A stretch of 64,000 nt of DNA, taken from contig NC_064036.1 of the NCBI RefSeq assembly GCF_932526225.1, forward strand, positions 310,001 to 374,000, read 5' to 3'. This document shows, one piece after another, positions 61,195 to 64,000 of this stretch. Position 1 is the stretch's first letter; each line of letters opens with the position of its first letter. The stretch is from Nematostella vectensis (taxonomy: Eukaryota > Cnidaria > Anthozoa > Actiniaria > Edwardsiidae). The translations under genes were made by a program, and so were the position numbers. The notes beneath the pieces were generated by a model. It saw only the letters and a program-made list of their open reading frames with translations, had not been told where the DNA came from and did not search any database.

Positions 61195-63200
61195 AATTGG
61201 CCTGGGATCGAACACGGTCTGAAGAACAAAACGGAAACCATACATACGGATTACCCAATCGGTATGGCAGCACAAGGCTTTTACGGAAGGCTGTAAAGAA
61301 CCCGAAGGCCCCAAGCACCGATATTTCCGAGCGAATATGCTGTACAACACTCTTGCAAGGTTATCCCAACCCGCGCATTAATGGGGAGGACAATAACCAG
61401 GATCCCAGGCCTGTAATACGGTTACGCCACGCACAGCTCGCCGAGATTGTGGATGACAAAAAATAGAGGTCTATTTGGGCGTCTTGGGTCCCTTGGGGAC
61501 TCGCCATGCGCACGGGCGCATCTCTTTTATTGTGTACATGACATCAAATTAGCGAAGAAAAAAGACGCTGTTTTGGTATCATGTGAAAATCATAAAATAA
61601 ATAGAAATAAGGACGTAAGGGGGGAGAATATTGCCATCTTTATATTAGAATATTGATAAAATCCGCAATTTTGTCTACGCTGACTAAGTAAAGCTGTATT
61701 TTACTTTAAAGGGGCAGCAACATAGTACTGCGCATGTCTGGAGTCAGTGATTATTGTAGGCTTTTAAGTGTCAACAAACAGTTGAACTTTTTAAAAGCTG
61801 TGAATACCTTATTTAATAATATGCAATATTATATTGAAAACTATGTTAATTGACAGTTTGTGCTCATTTTTTTTGTTTTGTTTAAAGTCTCCCACATGTA
61901 CCAAAAGCTCATAAGTCAGTATTAGAATTTCACTGAAGTTCATTGTGTCAGGGCTCTAGAGCTATTGCAAATCTCTTAACCATGACACTCCCCTTTTAAA
62001 GGAAAGTAAAAAAAAATCAAAATTGTTGGTGAGGGTCTCTGTTGTGTTTGTTTTCTTTTTAGTTTTGTTCTATTATTATTATTATTTTCTTTTTTAGAGG
62101 GGGAGGGGAATTCAGCTAAAAATAGCCAAGGGTCAATTCAAGCAACTAGAACAAAATATGTTTTTTTGCAGTCCTTTATTCAATATATTCAAGGTTATCA
62201 TGCAATTCTGTTGTTTGACTGCATATATATATATATTTTTTTTTCTTTCTTTTCATTACAAGTTCTATATGTGTAAGTGATGACCATAGCTATGATTACT
62301 ATTATTTAGAATATTTTTTTACCTACTAACAGAAAACAACTTGACTGCAAAACACTTATTGTAGGGCACTCGATATTAGGCATTACTTTCATGTGGATGT
62401 AAGGTTGAGATGTCAAAACCTTCATTAACCCGTGAACTACGCTTTAGCGTATTACACTTTGTGGTGATCTGATTCTATTGTTCTTTTTTGTGTTTTACTA
62501 ACTATTACCGTTTAACTATCACACTTTGTGTCACGGGTTAATGAAAACCACTCTAATTGCTTACAGTAATTCTTTTTTAATATTATGATTTACTTGTATA
62601 ATTTACATGAGCAATACATATTTCTTCTTGACCTTGTAGAGCTCATCTCGTTCCTCATAAATAACAAACAAAATGAAGTTTGTTCTTATTTGGTGCAAAG
62701 GAATCTACATTAGTTTTCTAATCAGATAATTGTTTTTTTTAACACTCACCTGTTATTTCAACAGCTCTTACTTGAGTTTGCTTGTCTTAGAAATAGACCT
62801 TGCTTAATAAACAAATATATCTTACAAACTTATTTAATAATAGGTAACAACTGCAATATTGTATGAAGAGAGTGCCCCTCCCTTCCCCCTGCTATTGTTG
62901 ACATTATGCTCAATAAACTGTTACCTCTCCCCTCTCCACCAGTTAAGCATTCTATGTATGCTTCCCTGTACAAAAAGCGCCCCTTCAAATAGAACATTAA
63001 AGTTCACATACTTGTTTACTTCCTCAAACTCTTTGCTTTGTGTTTTTTGTTAACTTCCTAGGAACAAATTGAATACATATAATCAATAAATCTAGCAAGC
63101 TTATTTTGCAAACTCACTTTTTTTATTATTTTTGCGCAAAACCTATCAGGATTAAGGGGGTCCAGCACAAAGAAAAAAAAACGAATTAAAAAAAAAAGCC
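61195..63200 (+). repeat. Unit U29 (2006 bp)
   Basis: Near-copy of U27 with private 'gaacacgg', 'aaggacgtaag', 'attgataaaatcc' and 'ctttgtgtcacggg'. Confidence 0.95.
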
Positions 63201-64000
63201 CATTGGCCTGGGATCGAACCCGGTCTGAAGAACAAAACGGAAACCATACATACGGATTACCCAATCGGTATGGCAGCACAAGGCTTTTACGGAAGGCTGT
63301 AAAGAACCCGAAGGCCCCAAGCACCGATATTTCCGAGCGAATATGCTGTAAAACATTCTTGCAAAAGGTTATCCCAACCCGCGCATTAATGGGGAGAACA
63401 ATAACCAGGATCCCAGGCCTGTAATACGGTTACGCCACGCACAGCTCGCCGAGATTGTGGATGACAAAAAATAGAGGTCTATTTGGGCGTCTTGGGTCCC
63501 TTGGGGACTCGCCATGCGCACGGGCGCATCTCTTTTTTTGTGTACATGACATCAAATTAGCGAAGAAAAAAGACGCTGTTTTGGTATCATGTGAAAAGCA
63601 TAAAATAAATAGAAATAAAGGCGTAAGGGGGGAGAATATTGACATATTCATATTAGAATATTGACAAAATCCGCTATATTGTCTACGCTGACTAAGCAAA
63701 GCTGTATTTTACTTTAAAGGGGCAGCAGCATAGTACTGCGCATGTCTGGAGTCAGTGTTTATTGTAGGCTTTTAAGTGTCTACAAACAGTTGAACTTTTT
63801 AAAAGATGTCAATACCTTATTAAATAATATGCAATATTATATTGAAAACTATGTTAATGGACAGTTTGTGGTAATTTTTTTTGTTTTGTTTAAAGTCTCC
63901 CACATGTACCAAAAGCTCATAAGTCAGTATTAGAATTTCACTGAAGTTCATTGTGTCAAGGCTCTAGAGCTATTGCAAATCTCTTAAACATGACACTCCC
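63201..64000 (+). repeat. Unit U30 (partial, right edge)
   Basis: First 800 bp of a unit like U28. A two-base insertion ('gcaaaaggtt') shifts the core open frame. The window ends inside MITE block 1. Confidence 0.95.

Larger units (their letters stand above)
1..64000. repeat. Tandem satellite array, ~2.0 kb unit, 31 copies (29 complete)
   Basis: The whole window is a head-to-tail array. The anchor 'ttggcctggga' recurs at a nearly fixed spacing of 1993-2010 bp, except in three expanded units and the LINE-bearing one. All units have the same orientation, and copies differ by scattered substitutions and homopolymer or microsatellite length. The array starts and ends mid-unit, so it is larger than the window. 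No rRNA, snRNA, histone or other standard tandem gene was recognised in the unit. Variants are shared in blocks of one, two or several units, which points to repeated unequal exchange or conversion. A satellite or long-unit tandem repeat is the safest label; a hidden non-coding gene is possible (see the minus-strand candidate in the core). Confidence 0.97.

Noticed and set aside
1-64000. CRISPR array or bacterial/phage content
   Set aside because: Repeat unit is ~2 kb with no short direct repeats and spacers. LINE, TTAA elements and AT microsatellites are eukaryotic.
1-64000. Assembly artefact (false tandem expansion)
   Set aside because: Units carry many private substitutions and ordered higher-order variants, so most copies are real. 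The exact copy number and the long-range duplication still depend on assembly quality.

Overview
The window is one uninterrupted tandem array of an approximately 2.0 kb AT-rich unit: 29 complete units and two partial ones (U0 at the left edge, U30 at the right edge). The array runs off both ends. No host protein-coding gene is supported. The only real protein-coding sequence is a non-LTR (LINE) retrotransposon fragment inserted in unit U19. Eukaryotic non-LTR and TTAA-target transposon signatures, long AT microsatellites and the satellite layout indicate an animal nuclear genome. The reverse transcriptase resembles CR1/L2/Jockey-type elements common in marine invertebrates. A cnidarian or similar invertebrate is plausible, but the species cannot be named from this sequence.

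Units are numbered from the conserved 'cattggcctggg' motif; U1 is 1961-3965. From left to right each unit holds: (1) a GC-richer core of about 450 bp; (2) a 287-bp TTAA-flanked MITE-like block; (3) a (TTA)n/polypyrimidine stretch and a short (TA)n tract; (4) a 110-bp TTAA-flanked, piggyBac-like MITE with CCC...GGG ends; (5) about 650 bp of AT-rich sequence without recognised content, ending in an A-rich run. On the minus strand the core has a near-consensus A box, a tRNA-like B box/T-arm, an 11-bp long-range stem and an oligo-T run, together resembling a Pol III gene of about 250 nt. On the plus strand the core has three consecutive small hairpins.

Unit length is close to constant (1993-2010 bp). 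U2 is 2038 bp from a (TA)n expansion. U15 and U17 are 2216 and 2169 bp, because a 120-bp insert with a 68-bp perfect palindrome sits inside expanded (TA)n. U19 is 4780 bp because of a 2774-bp LINE. Shared variants reveal higher-order structure: U15-U16 is repeated as U17-U18 (shift 4171 bp); U27-U28 as U29-U30 (about 4006 bp); U21 and U22 are near-identical (shift 2000 bp); and the series U5-U11 reappears as U19-U25 about 31.18 kb away, with the LINE in only one copy.

The parts worth following up are the candidate Pol III RNA (A box unchanged in all 31 copies while the B box is damaged in three), the plus-strand hairpin trio with pairing-compatible variants, the perfect palindrome in (TA)n, and the LINE insertion with paralogous empty sites inside the same window. 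The conserved 60-120 codon open frames of the unit look like by-products of repeat homogenisation, not genes.
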